Source: JALZOC01 sp031361295 (lineage in GTDB: Bacteria; Acidobacteriota; Vicinamibacteria; Vicinamibacterales; 2-12-FULL-66-21). From it: 64,000 nt of DNA. Location: NCBI GenBank assembly GCA_031361295.1, contig JANMCN010000229.1:10579-74578 (forward strand), in the 5' to 3' direction. Shown here piece by piece: positions 54,225 to 62,045 of the stretch; position 1 is the first letter of the stretch; each line of letters starts with the position of its first letter. The notes beneath the pieces are model-generated. The model had not been told where the DNA came from. It saw nothing but the letters and a program-made list of their open reading frames with translations, and did not search any database. The position numbers were made by a program, and so were the translations under genes.

Positions 54225-54440
54225 CTACTCCTGCACCGTCACGAGGTGACGGACCTTCAGAATCATGCCGCGCGTCGCGGGGGTGTCGAGGAGCTCGACC
54301 GAGTGGCCGATGCGCCGCAGGCCCATGCCCTGCACCGTCGCCCCCTGGGTGCGATCGAACCCGATCGGGCTCTTCACGAGCGTGATCTTCACCTTCCGGA
54401 CGTCGCCGCTCTGTGCGGTCTGTGCGCTCTTTTTCGCCAT
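54225..54440 (-). CDS. rpmD: Ribosomal protein uL30
   Basis: 71 residues (bacterial L30 ~60): VKITLVKSPIGFDRTQGATVQGMGLRRIGHSVELLDTPATRGMILKVRHLVTV. About ten extra N-terminal residues. Three bases after rpsE. Confidence 0.96.
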   Translation of the reverse strand: MAKKSAQTAQSGDVRKVKITLVKSPIGFDRTQGATVQGMGLRRIGHSVELLDTPATRGMILKVRHLVTVQE

Positions 54441-54443
54441 GGC

Positions 54444-54971
54444 TTACCGGGTCGCCGCGGCGAGATCGCCGGGCTGTTCTTCCTTGCCGCGCAGCTTGCG
54501 GACCGCGCCGGGATCTCTGAGGCCCATCAGCCCCGTGAACGTCGCCCGCACCACGTTGTGCGAGTTCGCCGAGCCGAGCGACTTGGTGAGCACGTTCGAA
54601 ATGCCGCACGCCTCGACAACGGCGCGCACGGCCCCTCCGGCGATGATGCCGGTGCCGTCCGGCGCCGGTTTGAGCAGAACCTGACCGGCGCCAAACCGGC
54701 CGAGCACCGGGTGCGGCACGGTCGTGCCGGCCAGGGGCACGCGAATGAGCGACTTCTTGGCCGCCTCAATCCCCTTCTTGATCGCCGAGGGAACTTCCTT
54801 GGCCTTGCCGACGCCGAAGCCGACGACGCCCTGGCCATCGCCGACGACCACGAGCGCGCTGAAACTCAGGTTCTTGCCGCCCTTGACCACCTTGGTGACG
54901 CGGCTGATGTTGACCACCGTGTCCTTGAGGTCGAGCTGCGACGCGTCGATTTTTTCTCGTGTTTCAATCAT
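54444..54971 (-). CDS. rpsE: Ribosomal protein uS5
   Basis: 175 residues. VNISRVTKVVKGGKNLSFSALVVVGDGQGVVGFGVGKAKEV and GIIAGGAVRAVVEACGISNVLTKSLGS are diagnostic. No SD apart from GGAAG of the array directly upstream. Confidence 0.97.
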   Translation of the reverse strand: MIETREKIDASQLDLKDTVVNISRVTKVVKGGKNLSFSALVVVGDGQGVVGFGVGKAKEVPSAIKKGIEAAKKSLIRVPLAGTTVPHPVLGRFGAGQVLLKPAPDGTGIIAGGAVRAVVEACGISNVLTKSLGSANSHNVVRATFTGLMGLRDPGAVRKLRGKEEQPGDLAAATR

Positions 54972-54977
54972 AAAAAT

Positions 54978-55059
54978 AAGCTTCCAGCTTCCGGCTTCCG
55001 GCTTCCAGCTGAGACTCCCGATTGACCCCGGGAGCTGGCAGCTGGGAGCTGGGAGCTTG
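54978..55059. repeat. Heptamer inverted element between rpsE and rplR
   Basis: Left arm 54978-55010 (AGCTTCC, AGCTTCC, GGCTTCC, GGCTTCC, AGCTG), spacer ~18, right arm 55029-55059 (CGGGAGC, TGGCAGC, TGGGAGC, TGGGAGC). Right-arm units are of the GGGAGCT kind, left-arm of the AGCTTCC kind. Confidence 0.9.
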
Positions 55060-55061
55060 CC

Positions 55062-55436
55062 TTAAAATTCCAACCCCGCCTCGCGCGCGGCTTCCGCCAC
55101 GGCGCGGATCCGGCCGTGATACAGGAATCCGCCGCGGTCGAACACGACGCGCTTGATCCCCTTCTCGATGAGCCGCTCCGCGATGGTCTTGCCGAGGGCC
55201 TTGGCGCCCGCCACGTTGCCTCCCCGGACCGTGCCCTCGAAGGCGCTCTTGAGCGCCGGCTCGGTGCTCGCCGCCGACGCGAGCGTCGTCCCGGTCATGT
55301 CGTCGATCACCTGCGCGTAAATGTGCGAGACGCTCCGGAACACCCGAAGCCGGGGGCGCTCGGTGGTTCCGGCAATGCGCTTGCGCTGGCGGAGCGCGAT
55401 GCGCCGGCGCCGATCCTTGGTCGTGTTGATCTTCAT
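55062..55436 (-). CDS. rplR: Ribosomal protein uL18
   Basis: 124 residues from the ATG at 55436 (KINTTKDRRRRIALRQRKRI); the frame is open further upstream only because the heptamer array has no stops. RPRLRVFRSVSHIYAQVIDD and VFDRGGFLYHGRIRAVAEAAREAGLEF are diagnostic. Binds 5S rRNA. Confidence 0.97.
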   Translation of the reverse strand: MKINTTKDRRRRIALRQRKRIAGTTERPRLRVFRSVSHIYAQVIDDMTGTTLASAASTEPALKSAFEGTVRGGNVAGAKALGKTIAERLIEKGIKRVVFDRGGFLYHGRIRAVAEAAREAGLEF

Positions 55437-55440
55437 ATCT

Positions 55441-55521
55441 GCTACCAGCTTCCGGCTACCAGTTTCCAGTGCTCCCTGAATCAGTTTCCAGCTGGAAGCT
55501 GGAAGCTGGAAGCTGGAAGCC
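55441..55521. repeat. Heptamer inverted element between rplR and rplF
   Basis: Left arm 55441-55473 (GCTACCA, GCTTCCG, GCTACCA, GTTTCCA, GTGCTCC), right arm 55490-55521 (CAGCTGGAAG followed by three perfect CTGGAAG units). Confidence 0.9.
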
Positions 55522-55526
55522 AAATG

Positions 55527-56066
55527 TCACTTCGCCCCCGTCTTGCCCGCCTTCTTCTTCAGCACTTCGCCCGTGTAACGCACGCCCTTCTGCTTGTACG
55601 GGTCCGGCTTGCGCAGGCGGCGGATATTCGCGGCGACCTGGCCGACGGCCTGGCGGTCGATGCCCGTCACGGTGATGTGCGTCTGCTTGTCGATCGCGAC
55701 GTCGATGCCCGGCGGTATGTCGAAGACCACGATGTGCGAATAGCCGAGGGCGAAGATGACCTGCTTGCCCTTGAGCTCCGCGCGGTAGCCGACGCCGACG
55801 ATGTCGAGATCCTTCCGGAAGCCCTCGGTGACGCCGCGCACGGCGTTCGCGACGAGGCTGCGGGCCAGCCCGTGGAACTTGCCGAGCTCGGGATCCTCGC
55901 GCAGCGTCCGCGCATGGAGGTGATCGCCGTCCACTTCGAACCCGATGCCCGCCGGCAGCGCCTGGCGCAGCTTCCCCTTGGGGCCCTGCACTTCGACCAC
56001 ACCCGGCTGCACGTCAATCTTGACGCCCTTCGGGATGGGGATGAACTTCTTGCCAATTCGCGACAT
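55527..56066 (-). CDS. rplF: Ribosomal protein uL6
   Basis: 179 residues, normal length. MSRIGKKFIPIPKGVKIDVQPGVVEVQGPKG and C-terminal ANIRRLRKPDPYKQKGVRYTGEVLKKKAGK are diagnostic. SD-like GGAAG from the array lies ~11 bases before the ATG. Confidence 0.97.
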   Translation of the reverse strand: MSRIGKKFIPIPKGVKIDVQPGVVEVQGPKGKLRQALPAGIGFEVDGDHLHARTLREDPELGKFHGLARSLVANAVRGVTEGFRKDLDIVGVGYRAELKGKQVIFALGYSHIVVFDIPPGIDVAIDKQTHITVTGIDRQAVGQVAANIRRLRKPDPYKQKGVRYTGEVLKKKAGKTGAK

Positions 56067-56071
56067 GGTTA

Positions 56072-56187
56072 TCAGCTTCCAGCTTCCAGCTGCCAGCTCC
56101 CAGCCAACAGCTTCAATATCCCGCTGCCCGCGCCTCCTGGCCCCCAGTCTCCCGTCGCTGGAAGCTGGCAGCCGGAAGCTGGTAGCG
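56072..56187. repeat. Heptamer inverted element between rplF and rpsH
   Basis: Left arm 56072-56112 (CAGCTTC, CAGCTTC, CAGCTGC, CAGCTCC, CAGCCAA, CAGCTTC), a ~45-base C-rich spacer, right arm 56157-56187 (GCTGGAA, GCTGGCA, GCCGGAA, GCTGGTA, GC). Confidence 0.9.
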
Positions 56188-56192
56188 TCATC

Positions 56193-56597
56193 TCACCACA
56201 CATTACAGAGCACTTCACCGCCGACGCCCGCTTTGACCGCTTCGCGTCCGGTCATCACGCCGCGCGAGGTGGTGAGGATGCTGACGCCCAGCCCCGCGAG
56301 CACATCCGGCACGTCGTCGCGCCCGAAGTACACCCGGCGCCCGGGCCGGCTGACGCGCTGGATTCCGGTAATCACGCGCTCGCCGCGCGGCCCGTACTTG
56401 AGGAACATCTTGAGCTGCGCCTGGACCCGTTCGCCCGCCGCCGCCTCGAGGACCTTGAAGCCCTGGATGTAGCCTTCGCTCTCGAGGATGCGCGCAATCT
56501 CGACCTTGAGGCGCGACGACGGCATCTCGACCCGCGCGTGATGGGCAATCGTCGCGTTCCGGATCCGCGCGAGCATGTCTGCAATTGGATCTGTCAT
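56193..56597 (-). CDS. rpsH: Ribosomal protein uS8
   Basis: 134 residues. MTDPIADMLARIRNATIAHHARVEMPSSRLKVEIARIL and GVSILTTSRGVMTGREAVKAGVGGEVLCNVW, canonical to the last residue. Confidence 0.97.
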   Translation of the reverse strand: MTDPIADMLARIRNATIAHHARVEMPSSRLKVEIARILESEGYIQGFKVLEAAAGERVQAQLKMFLKYGPRGERVITGIQRVSRPGRRVYFGRDDVPDVLAGLGVSILTTSRGVMTGREAVKAGVGGEVLCNVW

Positions 56598-56603
56598 ATT
56601 TCT

Positions 56604-56696
56604 CGGCTCTCAATAGCTTCCAGTTTCCAGCTTCCAGCTTCCAGCCCTGTGATTCAGCGTTCCGCCGGTGGCCGGACGCTGGGAGCTGGGAGCTGT
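56604..56696. repeat. Heptamer inverted element between rpsH and rpsN
   Basis: Left arm 56604-56646 (AGCTTCC, AGTTTCC, AGCTTCC, AGCTTCC, AGCCC preceded by degenerate units), spacer ~30, right arm 56677-56696 (CGCTGGGAGCTGGGAGCTG). Ends at the rpsN stop. Confidence 0.9.
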
Positions 56697-56697
56697 C

Positions 56698-56883
56698 TCA
56701 CCACGAACTCTTCGTCACGCCCGCGATGTCGCCGTCGAGCGCCAGCTTGCGGAAGCAGAGGCGGCAGAGGGCGAACTTCCGCAGGTAGGCACGGGGACGG
56801 CCGCAGCGGTGGCAACGGTTCCGCAGCCGGACCTTGAACTTCGGCGTCTTGGCTTCCTTGGCGATTTTTGCAGTCGTGGCCAT
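56698..56883 (-). CDS. rpsN: Ribosomal protein uS14, zinc-binding type
   Basis: 61 residues: the short zinc form with CHRC and CRLC pairs (RCHRCGRPRAYLRKFALCRLCFRKLALDGDIAGVTKSSW). SD AAGGA overlaps the rplE stop. Often named rpsZ. Confidence 0.97.
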   Translation of the reverse strand: MATTAKIAKEAKTPKFKVRLRNRCHRCGRPRAYLRKFALCRLCFRKLALDGDIAGVTKSSW

Positions 56884-56896
56884 CGTGATTCGTTCC

Positions 56897-57439
56897 TTAC
56901 GCGGTCCTGAACGGCATGCCGAGCAGCTGCAGGAGCTTGCGCGATTCTTCGTCTGATTTCGCGGTCGTCACGACCGAAATGTTCATGCCGCGCGCCTTGT
57001 CGACCTTCATGTAGTCGATCTCGGGAAACAGCAGCTGGTCCTTCAACCCGAGCGTATAGTTGCCGCGGCCGTCGAACCCCTTCGCGGAGACGCCGCGGAA
57101 GTCGCGGACGCGGGGGAGCGCGACGGAGATCAGCCGGTCCAGGAAGTCCCACATGCGATCGCCGCGCAGCGTCACCATGGAGCCAATCGGCATGCCCTGG
57201 CGCACCTTGAACTGCGCGATCGACTTCTTGGCGCGCGTGGCCACCGGCTTCTGTCCCGTGATCCGCGCCACTTCGTCGGCCCCCGTGTCGACGATCTTCG
57301 CGTTCTGGGTCGCTTCGCCGAGCCCCATGTTCACGACGATCTTCTCGATCTTCGGGATCGCCATCACGTTCGAATAGCCGAACTCCTTCTTCAAGGCCGG
57401 CGCGACTTCCTTGTCGTAGCGTTCCTTCAAGCGGCTCAT
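56897..57439 (-). CDS. rplE: Ribosomal protein uL5
   Basis: 180 residues from the ATG at 57439, overlapping rplX (ATGA). RLKERYDKEVAPALKKEFGYSNVMAIPKIEKIVVNMGLGEA and IGSMVTLRGDRMWDFLDRLI are diagnostic. Binds 5S rRNA. Confidence 0.97.
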   Translation of the reverse strand: MSRLKERYDKEVAPALKKEFGYSNVMAIPKIEKIVVNMGLGEATQNAKIVDTGADEVARITGQKPVATRAKKSIAQFKVRQGMPIGSMVTLRGDRMWDFLDRLISVALPRVRDFRGVSAKGFDGRGNYTLGLKDQLLFPEIDYMKVDKARGMNISVVTTAKSDEESRKLLQLLGMPFRTA

Positions 57440-57768
57440 TTGTCGACCACTCCCTCGCACTTGCGGCAGACCCGGACTTTCCGCCCGTCGCCGAGGATCT
57501 TCTTGCCGACCCGCGTCGGCTTCCCGCACTCGGGACATACGATCTGCACGTTCGACGCGTGCAGGGCCGCCTCGCGCTCCACGACGCCGCCCTTGATTCC
57601 GCGCTGCGGATTGGGCTTCGTGTGGCGCTTGATCACGTTCACGCCTTCGACGATGAGGCGGTTGTTGTCCGGCACGACCTTCAGCACGCGCCCGCGCTTG
57701 CCGCGATCCTTGCCGGTAATCACGACCACGCTGTCGTTCTTCCGAATCGGAGTTGCTAGTCTTGACAT
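57436..57768 (-). CDS. rplX: Ribosomal protein uL24
   Basis: 110 residues. KNDSVVVITGKDRGKRGRVLKVVPDNNRLIVEGVNVIKRHTKPN and CPECGKPTRVGKKILGDGRKVRVCRKC; the CxxC...CxxC zinc pairs are kept. Start is directly downstream of an array. Confidence 0.97.
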   Translation of the reverse strand: MSRLATPIRKNDSVVVITGKDRGKRGRVLKVVPDNNRLIVEGVNVIKRHTKPNPQRGIKGGVVEREAALHASNVQIVCPECGKPTRVGKKILGDGRKVRVCRKCEGVVDK

Positions 57769-57773
57769 AACCC

Positions 57774-57875
57774 TTCAGCTTCCCGCTTCCAGCTTCCAGC
57801 TTCCCGCTTCCGGCTTCCAGCAAACCCTTGCTTCCTGCGTTTCCGGGCCGGGAGCTGGGAGCTGGGAGCTGGGAG
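57774..57875. repeat. Heptamer inverted element between rplX and rplN
   Basis: Left arm 57774-57820 (CAGCTTC, CCGCTTC, CAGCTTC, CAGCTTC, CCGCTTC, CGGCTTC, CAGCA), spacer ~25 (AACCCTTGCTTCCTGCGTTT), right arm 57846-57875 (GGGCCGG, GAGCTGG, GAGCTGG, GAGCTGG, GAG). Confidence 0.92.
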
Positions 57876-57879
57876 GTGT

Positions 57880-58248
57880 CTAGAGCACCTCTGGCGCCAG
57901 CGAAATGATCTTCATGAACCGGCGCTCGCGCAGCTCGCGCGCGACGGGTCCGAACACGCGCGTGCCGATCGGTTCGTTCTGGTCGTTGATGAGCACGGCG
58001 GCGTTCCGGTCGAACCGGATGTAGCTGCCGTCCTTCCGGCGCTGCTCCTTGCGCGTCCGGACAATGACCGCCTTGACGACCTGCCCCTTCTTGACCGTCC
58101 CGTCCGGCGTGGCTTCCTTCACCGAGGCGGTGATGACGTCCCCCAGCCGGGCGTAGCGTCCCGTCGATCCGCCGATCGGATTGATCGCGGCGATCTTGCG
58201 CGCGCCCGAGTTGTCGGCGACGTCGAGAATCGATCGCATCTGGATCAT
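57880..58248 (-). CDS. rplN: Ribosomal protein uL14
   Basis: 122 residues from the ATG at 58248: MIQMRSILDVADNSGARKI, AVIVRTRKEQRRKDGSYIRFDRNAAVLIN, ELRERRFMKIISLAPEVL, all canonical. Two bases after rpsQ. Confidence 0.97.
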   Translation of the reverse strand: MIQMRSILDVADNSGARKIAAINPIGGSTGRYARLGDVITASVKEATPDGTVKKGQVVKAVIVRTRKEQRRKDGSYIRFDRNAAVLINDQNEPIGTRVFGPVARELRERRFMKIISLAPEVL

Positions 58249-58250
58249 GG

Positions 58251-58505
58251 CTAAAGCTCCTTCGCCTTCTCGACGACCCGCGTCACGACCCACCGCTTCC
58301 GGCGGCTCATCGGGCGGGCCTCGACGATCGCCACGCGATCCCCGATCCGCACGTCATTCGCCTCGTTGTGCGCCAGGAACTTCGAGGTGCGCTTCTGGGT
58401 CTTGCCGTAGAGCGCGTCCCGAATCTGCCGCTGGACCGAGACCACGACGCTCTTGTCCATCTTGTCGCTGACGACGACGCCGGTGATCTCCGCTTTCGTG
58501 GCCAT
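58251..58505 (-). CDS. rpsQ: Ribosomal protein uS17
   Basis: 84 residues: ITGVVVSDKMDKSVVVSVQRQIRDALYGKTQKRTSKFLAHNEANDVRIGDRVAIVEARPMSRRKRWVV. Start overlaps the rpmC stop by one base. Confidence 0.97.
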   Translation of the reverse strand: MATKAEITGVVVSDKMDKSVVVSVQRQIRDALYGKTQKRTSKFLAHNEANDVRIGDRVAIVEARPMSRRKRWVVTRVVEKAKEL

Positions 58506-58696
58506 TACGCCGTCTCCTTCTCGCGCAGCACCGTCTTCACGCGCGCGAGATCACGCCGGACCGCCTGCAGCTTGTGCGCGGCCTCCAGCTGCCCCATCGA
58601 TTTCTGGATGCGCAGCCGGAACAGCTGGTCGTCCATGTCCTTCTCCCGCTGCCGCAGCTCGTCGACCGCAAGGTCCCGGCATTCCGCCACCTTCAT
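58505..58696 (-). CDS. rpmC: Ribosomal protein uL29
   Basis: 63 residues: VDELRQREKDMDDQLFRLRIQKSMGQLEAAHKLQAVRRDLARVKTVLREKE. Overlaps rplP by four bases. Confidence 0.96.
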   Translation of the reverse strand: MKVAECRDLAVDELRQREKDMDDQLFRLRIQKSMGQLEAAHKLQAVRRDLARVKTVLREKETA

Positions 58697-59118
58697 GACG
58701 CCTTCTCCTCAGCGAACCTGGTCGCGAACTTCGTCTTGATCGGGAGCTTCGCGGCGGCGAGCCGCATCGCGGCGCGCGCGTCGATCTCGTTGACTCCCTC
58801 CATCTCGAACAGGATGCGCCCGGGCCGGACGACGCAGACCCATTCCTCGGGTGCGCCCTTGCCCTTGCCCATGCGGGTTTCCTGCGGCTTCTTCGTAATC
58901 GGCTTGTCCGGGAACACGCGGATCCAGATCTTCCCGCCGCGCTTGATCGCTCTCGTCATCGCGACGCGGGCGGCTTCAATCTGCCGGGCGGTCATCCAGC
59001 AGGGCTCGAGCGCCTTCAGCCCGTAATCGCCGAACGACACGTCAGACCCGCGCCAGGCCTTCCCTGCCATCCGACCGCGCTGCTGCTTGCGGTACTTGAC
59101 CTTCTTCGGCATCAACAT
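58693..59118 (-). CDS. rplP: Ribosomal protein uL16
   Basis: 141 residues, start MLMPKKVKYRKQQRGRM at 59118 aligned with family length. GDYGLKALEPCWMTARQIEAARVAMTRAIKRGGKIWIRVFPDKPITKKPQETRMGKGKG is diagnostic. SD module ACAAGGATCA. Confidence 0.97.
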   Translation of the reverse strand: MLMPKKVKYRKQQRGRMAGKAWRGSDVSFGDYGLKALEPCWMTARQIEAARVAMTRAIKRGGKIWIRVFPDKPITKKPQETRMGKGKGAPEEWVCVVRPGRILFEMEGVNEIDARAAMRLAAAKLPIKTKFATRFAEEKAS

Positions 59119-59131
59119 AATTTGATCCTTG

Positions 59132-59200
59132 TAGCTGCCAGCTACCGGCTACCAGCTGCCAGCCCCTCCGGCTGGAAGCCGGAAGCCGCAAGCTGGCAGC
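59132..59200. repeat. Heptamer inverted element between rplP and rpsC
   Basis: Left arm 59132-59166 (AGCTGCC, AGCTACC, GGCTACC, AGCTGCC, AGCCCCT), right arm 59170-59200 (GGCTGGA, AGCCGGA, AGCCGCA, AGCTGGC, AGC). Almost no spacer. Confidence 0.9.
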
Positions 59201-59204
59201 GTTC

Positions 59205-59897
59205 TTACGCTCGCCCCCCGGGCCCGCCAGGACGCCGCGGCGCCCGGTAATCCTCTTCGCGGCCGACGCGCGGCACGAGCCGCTCGCCCTTGTAGAGCCA
59301 CACCTTCACGCCGATCTGCCCGTAGGTCGTGCTCGCCTCGGCGAACCCGTAGTCGATATCCGCGCGCAGCGTCTGCAGCGGCAGCTGGCCGTGCAGGTAC
59401 CACTCCGACCGGGCGATTTCAGCGCCGTTGAGGCGACCCGACACGCGCACCTTGATGCCGCGGGCTCCGAAGCGGAGCGCCGATTCCACGGCCTTCCGCA
59501 TTGCACGGCGGAACGCCACGCGCTTTTCGAGCTGCATCGCAACCGATTCGCCAATGAGCTGCGCGTCGAGCTCCGGCTTCTGGATCTCCTGGATGTTGAT
59601 GAACACCTCACGATTGGTCTTCTTCTGGATCTCCTGCTTCAGCTTGTCGACCTCCGTGCCCTTCCGTCCGATGATGATCCCGGGGCGCGAGGTGTAGATG
59701 TCGATCTTGAGCTTGTTGGCGGCGCGCTCGATCTCGATCTTCGAGACGCCCGCGTGCTGGAAGCGGGTCTTCAGCGTGTCGCGCAGTTTCAGGTCCTCGT
59801 GCAGCAGCTTCGCGTAATCCTTGCCGGCGAACCAGCGCGAGCGCCACGTCTTGTTGAACCCGAGGCGGAATCCGGTCGGATGTACTTTCTGGCCCAC
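59205..59897 (-). CDS. rpsC: Ribosomal protein uS3
   Basis: 230 residues, GTG start, SD AAGGAG formed by the rplV stop region. GQKVHPTGFRLGFNKTWRSRWFAGKDYAKLL, KH domain GIIIGRKGTEVDKL, C-terminal RVSGRLNGAEIARSEWYLHGQLPLQTLRADIDYG. Ends in a short Arg/Gly/Pro tail. Confidence 0.97.
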   Translation of the reverse strand: MGQKVHPTGFRLGFNKTWRSRWFAGKDYAKLLHEDLKLRDTLKTRFQHAGVSKIEIERAANKLKIDIYTSRPGIIIGRKGTEVDKLKQEIQKKTNREVFINIQEIQKPELDAQLIGESVAMQLEKRVAFRRAMRKAVESALRFGARGIKVRVSGRLNGAEIARSEWYLHGQLPLQTLRADIDYGFAEASTTYGQIGVKVWLYKGERLVPRVGREEDYRAPRRPGGPGGRA

Positions 59898-59899
59898 GT

Positions 59900-60388
59900 C
59901 TACTCCTTGCCCGCCGCCGCTTTGGCACGGCTGCCCGCTGTTTTCCTCGCGCGCCCGCTTTCCGGCGTCTTCACGGTCCTGGGCTTCGCGCCCCGCGCGC
60001 GCTTGGGGGCGTCACTCGCCGGTCCGGCTGCGGAGACCTTCATCGCCCGCTCCTCGACCCGCACGGTGAGGTGCGCCGTGCGCTTCACCACGCGAAACGC
60101 GCGTCCCATCGGCGCAGGGCGGATGCGCTTCTGCGACGGGCCCTGGTCGGCGTAACACGCCGTCACGAAGAGCCGCTCGACATCGCCGCCGAACCCGTCC
60201 TTCTGCGAGGCGTTCGCAATCGCCGACCGCAGCACCTTCTCGATGTCGCGCGCGACGCCCTTGCGGGCGAACTTCAACGTCGCCAGCGCCACGTTCACGT
60301 CGCGGCCGCGGATCAGATCGAGCACCAGTCCGGCCTTCTGCGCCGAGGTCCGGATGTATTTCGCCGTCGCATGGGCCTGCACGGCCAT
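59900..60388 (-). CDS. rplV: Ribosomal protein uL22, with C-terminal extension
   Basis: 162 residues from the ATG at 60388 (TGATG with the rpsS stop). The core AKYIRTSAQKAGLVLDLIRGRDVNVALATLKF ... RVVKRTAHLTVRVEE is complete by ~120; the final ~45 residues are a Lys/Ala/Arg/Pro tail (KRARGAKPRTVKTPESGRARK). The core loop lines the exit tunnel. Confidence 0.96.
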   Translation of the reverse strand: MAVQAHATAKYIRTSAQKAGLVLDLIRGRDVNVALATLKFARKGVARDIEKVLRSAIANASQKDGFGGDVERLFVTACYADQGPSQKRIRPAPMGRAFRVVKRTAHLTVRVEERAMKVSAAGPASDAPKRARGAKPRTVKTPESGRARKTAGSRAKAAAGKE

Positions 60389-60693
60389 CACGCACCCGCC
60401 TTCGCGGCCGGCGCCACCGAGGCCGCCTTGTCGCTCTTGGTCGTGTGCCCCTTGAACGTCCGCGTCGGCGCGAACTCGCCGAGCTTGTGGCCCACCATGT
60501 TCTCGGTCACATATACGGGGATGAACTTGCGCCCGTTGTGCACCGCGATCGTGTGCCCCACCATTTCAGGGATCACGGTCGACCGGCGCGACCAGGTCTT
60601 GATGACCTTCTTGTCGCCCCCGCGATTCATGATTTCGACCTTCTCGAGCAACGGCACGTCGACGAACGGTCCCTTTTTGAGTGATCTGGACAT
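60388..60693 (-). CDS. rpsS: Ribosomal protein uS19
   Basis: 101 residues. MSRSLKKGPFVDVPLLEKVEIMNRGGDKKVIKTWSRRSTVIPEMVGHTIAVHNGRKFIPVYVTENMVGHKLGEFAPTRTFKGH, canonical. No clear SD; the array lies immediately upstream. Confidence 0.97.
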   Translation of the reverse strand: MSRSLKKGPFVDVPLLEKVEIMNRGGDKKVIKTWSRRSTVIPEMVGHTIAVHNGRKFIPVYVTENMVGHKLGEFAPTRTFKGHTTKSDKAASVAPAAKAGA

Positions 60694-60696
60694 AAT

Positions 60697-60750
60697 CAGC
60701 TACCAGCTACCAGCTGCCGGCTCCCAGCTGGAAGCTGGAAGCTGGAAGCT
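60697..60750. repeat. Heptamer inverted element between rpsS and rplB
   Basis: Shortest complete element: left AGCTACC, AGCTACC, AGCTGCC, GGCTCCC; right AGCTGGA, AGCTGGA, AGCTGGA, AGCT. The arms meet without a spacer, in a 64-base gap. Confidence 0.9.
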
Positions 60751-60757
60751 ACGTTTC

Positions 60758-61582
60758 TTATTTCTGCCGCCTCTGTACGATGAAGCGGTCGGTCGACTTC
60801 CGGTTGCGGGTCTTGTACCCCTTGGCCGGCTGTCCCCACGGCGACACCGGATGCCGGCCGCCCGACGTCTTGCCTTCGCCGCCGCCGAGCGGGTGGTCGA
60901 CCGGGTTCATCGCCACGCCGCGCACGTGCGGCCGCTTCCCCATCCACCGGCTCCGGCCGGCCTTGCCGATCGACACGTTCTCGTGATCGACGTTGCCGAC
61001 CTGGCCGATCGTCGCCAGGCACTCGATGTTGATCTTCCGGATCTCGCCCGACGGCATCTTGACCGAGGCGTACTCGCCTTCCTTGGCCACGAGCTGCACG
61101 GACGACCCGGCGCTGCGCGCGATCTGCCCGCCCTTGCCGGGCTTCAGCTCCACGTTGTGCAGCTGCGTGCCGAGCGGGATGTTCTTGAGCGGGAGCGCAT
61201 TGCCCGGCAGAATGTCGACGCTTTCGCCCGAGACGATCGCATCGCCCACCTTCATGCCGGCCGGCTGAAGGATGTAGCGCTTCTCGCCGTCGGCATACGT
61301 CACCAGCGCAATCCGCGACGAGCGGTTCGGGTCGTATTCGATCGTGGCGACCTTCGCCGGAATCCCGTGCTTGTCGCGCTTGAAGTCGATGATCCGGTAG
61401 CTGCGCTTGTGGCCGCCGCCCCGCCACCACGAGGTCAGCTCGCCGTGATTGTTTCGGCCGCCCGACTTGCGCAAGGGCTCGACCAGGGGCTTGTACGGCT
61501 CCTGCGTGGTGATCTCGTCGAAGACCTGCACGGTCTGGAACCGGCGGCCCGGCGACGTGGGGTTGTATTTGCGAATAGGCAT
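60758..61582 (-). CDS. rplB: Ribosomal protein uL2
   Basis: 274 residues. PIRKYNPTSPGRRFQTVQVFDEIT and RPHVRGVAMNPVDHPLGGGEGKTSGGRHPVSPWGQPAKGYKTRNRKSTDRFIVQRR, with the conserved peptidyl-transferase His. SD AAGGATCAGA. Confidence 0.97.
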   Translation of the reverse strand: MPIRKYNPTSPGRRFQTVQVFDEITTQEPYKPLVEPLRKSGGRNNHGELTSWWRGGGHKRSYRIIDFKRDKHGIPAKVATIEYDPNRSSRIALVTYADGEKRYILQPAGMKVGDAIVSGESVDILPGNALPLKNIPLGTQLHNVELKPGKGGQIARSAGSSVQLVAKEGEYASVKMPSGEIRKINIECLATIGQVGNVDHENVSIGKAGRSRWMGKRPHVRGVAMNPVDHPLGGGEGKTSGGRHPVSPWGQPAKGYKTRNRKSTDRFIVQRRQK

Positions 61583-61599
61583 AACGTCTGATCCTTAAG

Positions 61600-61665
61600 C
61601 GTCCAGCTGCCAGCTTCCGGCCTTCCAGCTGGCTTTGCTGGGAGCTGGGAGCTGGGGGCTGGCCG
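61600..61665. repeat. Heptamer inverted element between rplB and rplW
   Basis: Left arm 61600-61631 (GTCCAGCTGCC, AGCTTCC, GGCCTTCC, AGCTGG), right arm 61636-61665 (GCTGGGA, GCTGGGA, GCTGGGG, GCTGG). Confidence 0.9.
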
Positions 61666-61672
61666 CAGCGTC

Positions 61673-61963
61673 TTAGGCCCCTTCCAGGAACTCGGGAATC
61701 TTCTCCCCGTCGCGCAGCTTGACGTAGGCCTTCTTCCAGTCGGACCGCCGGCCCGCGAAACGTCCCTGCCGCTTGATCTTCCCGTGCGAAATGGCCGTGC
61801 GGACGAGTTCGACTTTCGCGCCGAACAACTTCTCGACCGCGCGCCGGATGTCGATCTTCGTGGCCGCAGTCGCCACCTGGAAGACCAGCGTCCGGTTGTC
61901 CTCCCGGATGAGCGTCGTCTTCTCGGTGACCAGCGGGCGCCTGATTACGTCTGTGAGTTTCAT
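61673..61963 (-). CDS. rplW: Ribosomal protein uL23
   Basis: 96 residues. MKLTDVIRRPLVTEKTTLIREDNRTLVFQVATAATKIDIRRAVEKLFGAKVELVRTA, canonical. Start follows the array (GGAAGCTTTT then ATG). Confidence 0.97.
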   Translation of the reverse strand: MKLTDVIRRPLVTEKTTLIREDNRTLVFQVATAATKIDIRRAVEKLFGAKVELVRTAISHGKIKRQGRFAGRRSDWKKAYVKLRDGEKIPEFLEGA

Positions 61964-61966
61964 AAA

Positions 61967-62045
61967 AGCTTCCAGCTCTCAGCTTCCGGCTTCCAGCTCG
62001 ATTCCGCTTCCTCCGCTGGAAGCTGGGAGCTGGGACCTGGGAGCT
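61967..62045. repeat. Heptamer inverted element between rplW and rplD
   Basis: Left arm 61967-61999 (AGCTTCC, AGCTCTC, AGCTTCC, GGCTTCC, AGCTC), right arm 62014-62045 (GCTGGAA, GCTGGGA, GCTGGGA, CCTGGGA, GCTA). The right arm contains the rplD stop (TAGCTCCC on the coding strand). Confidence 0.9.
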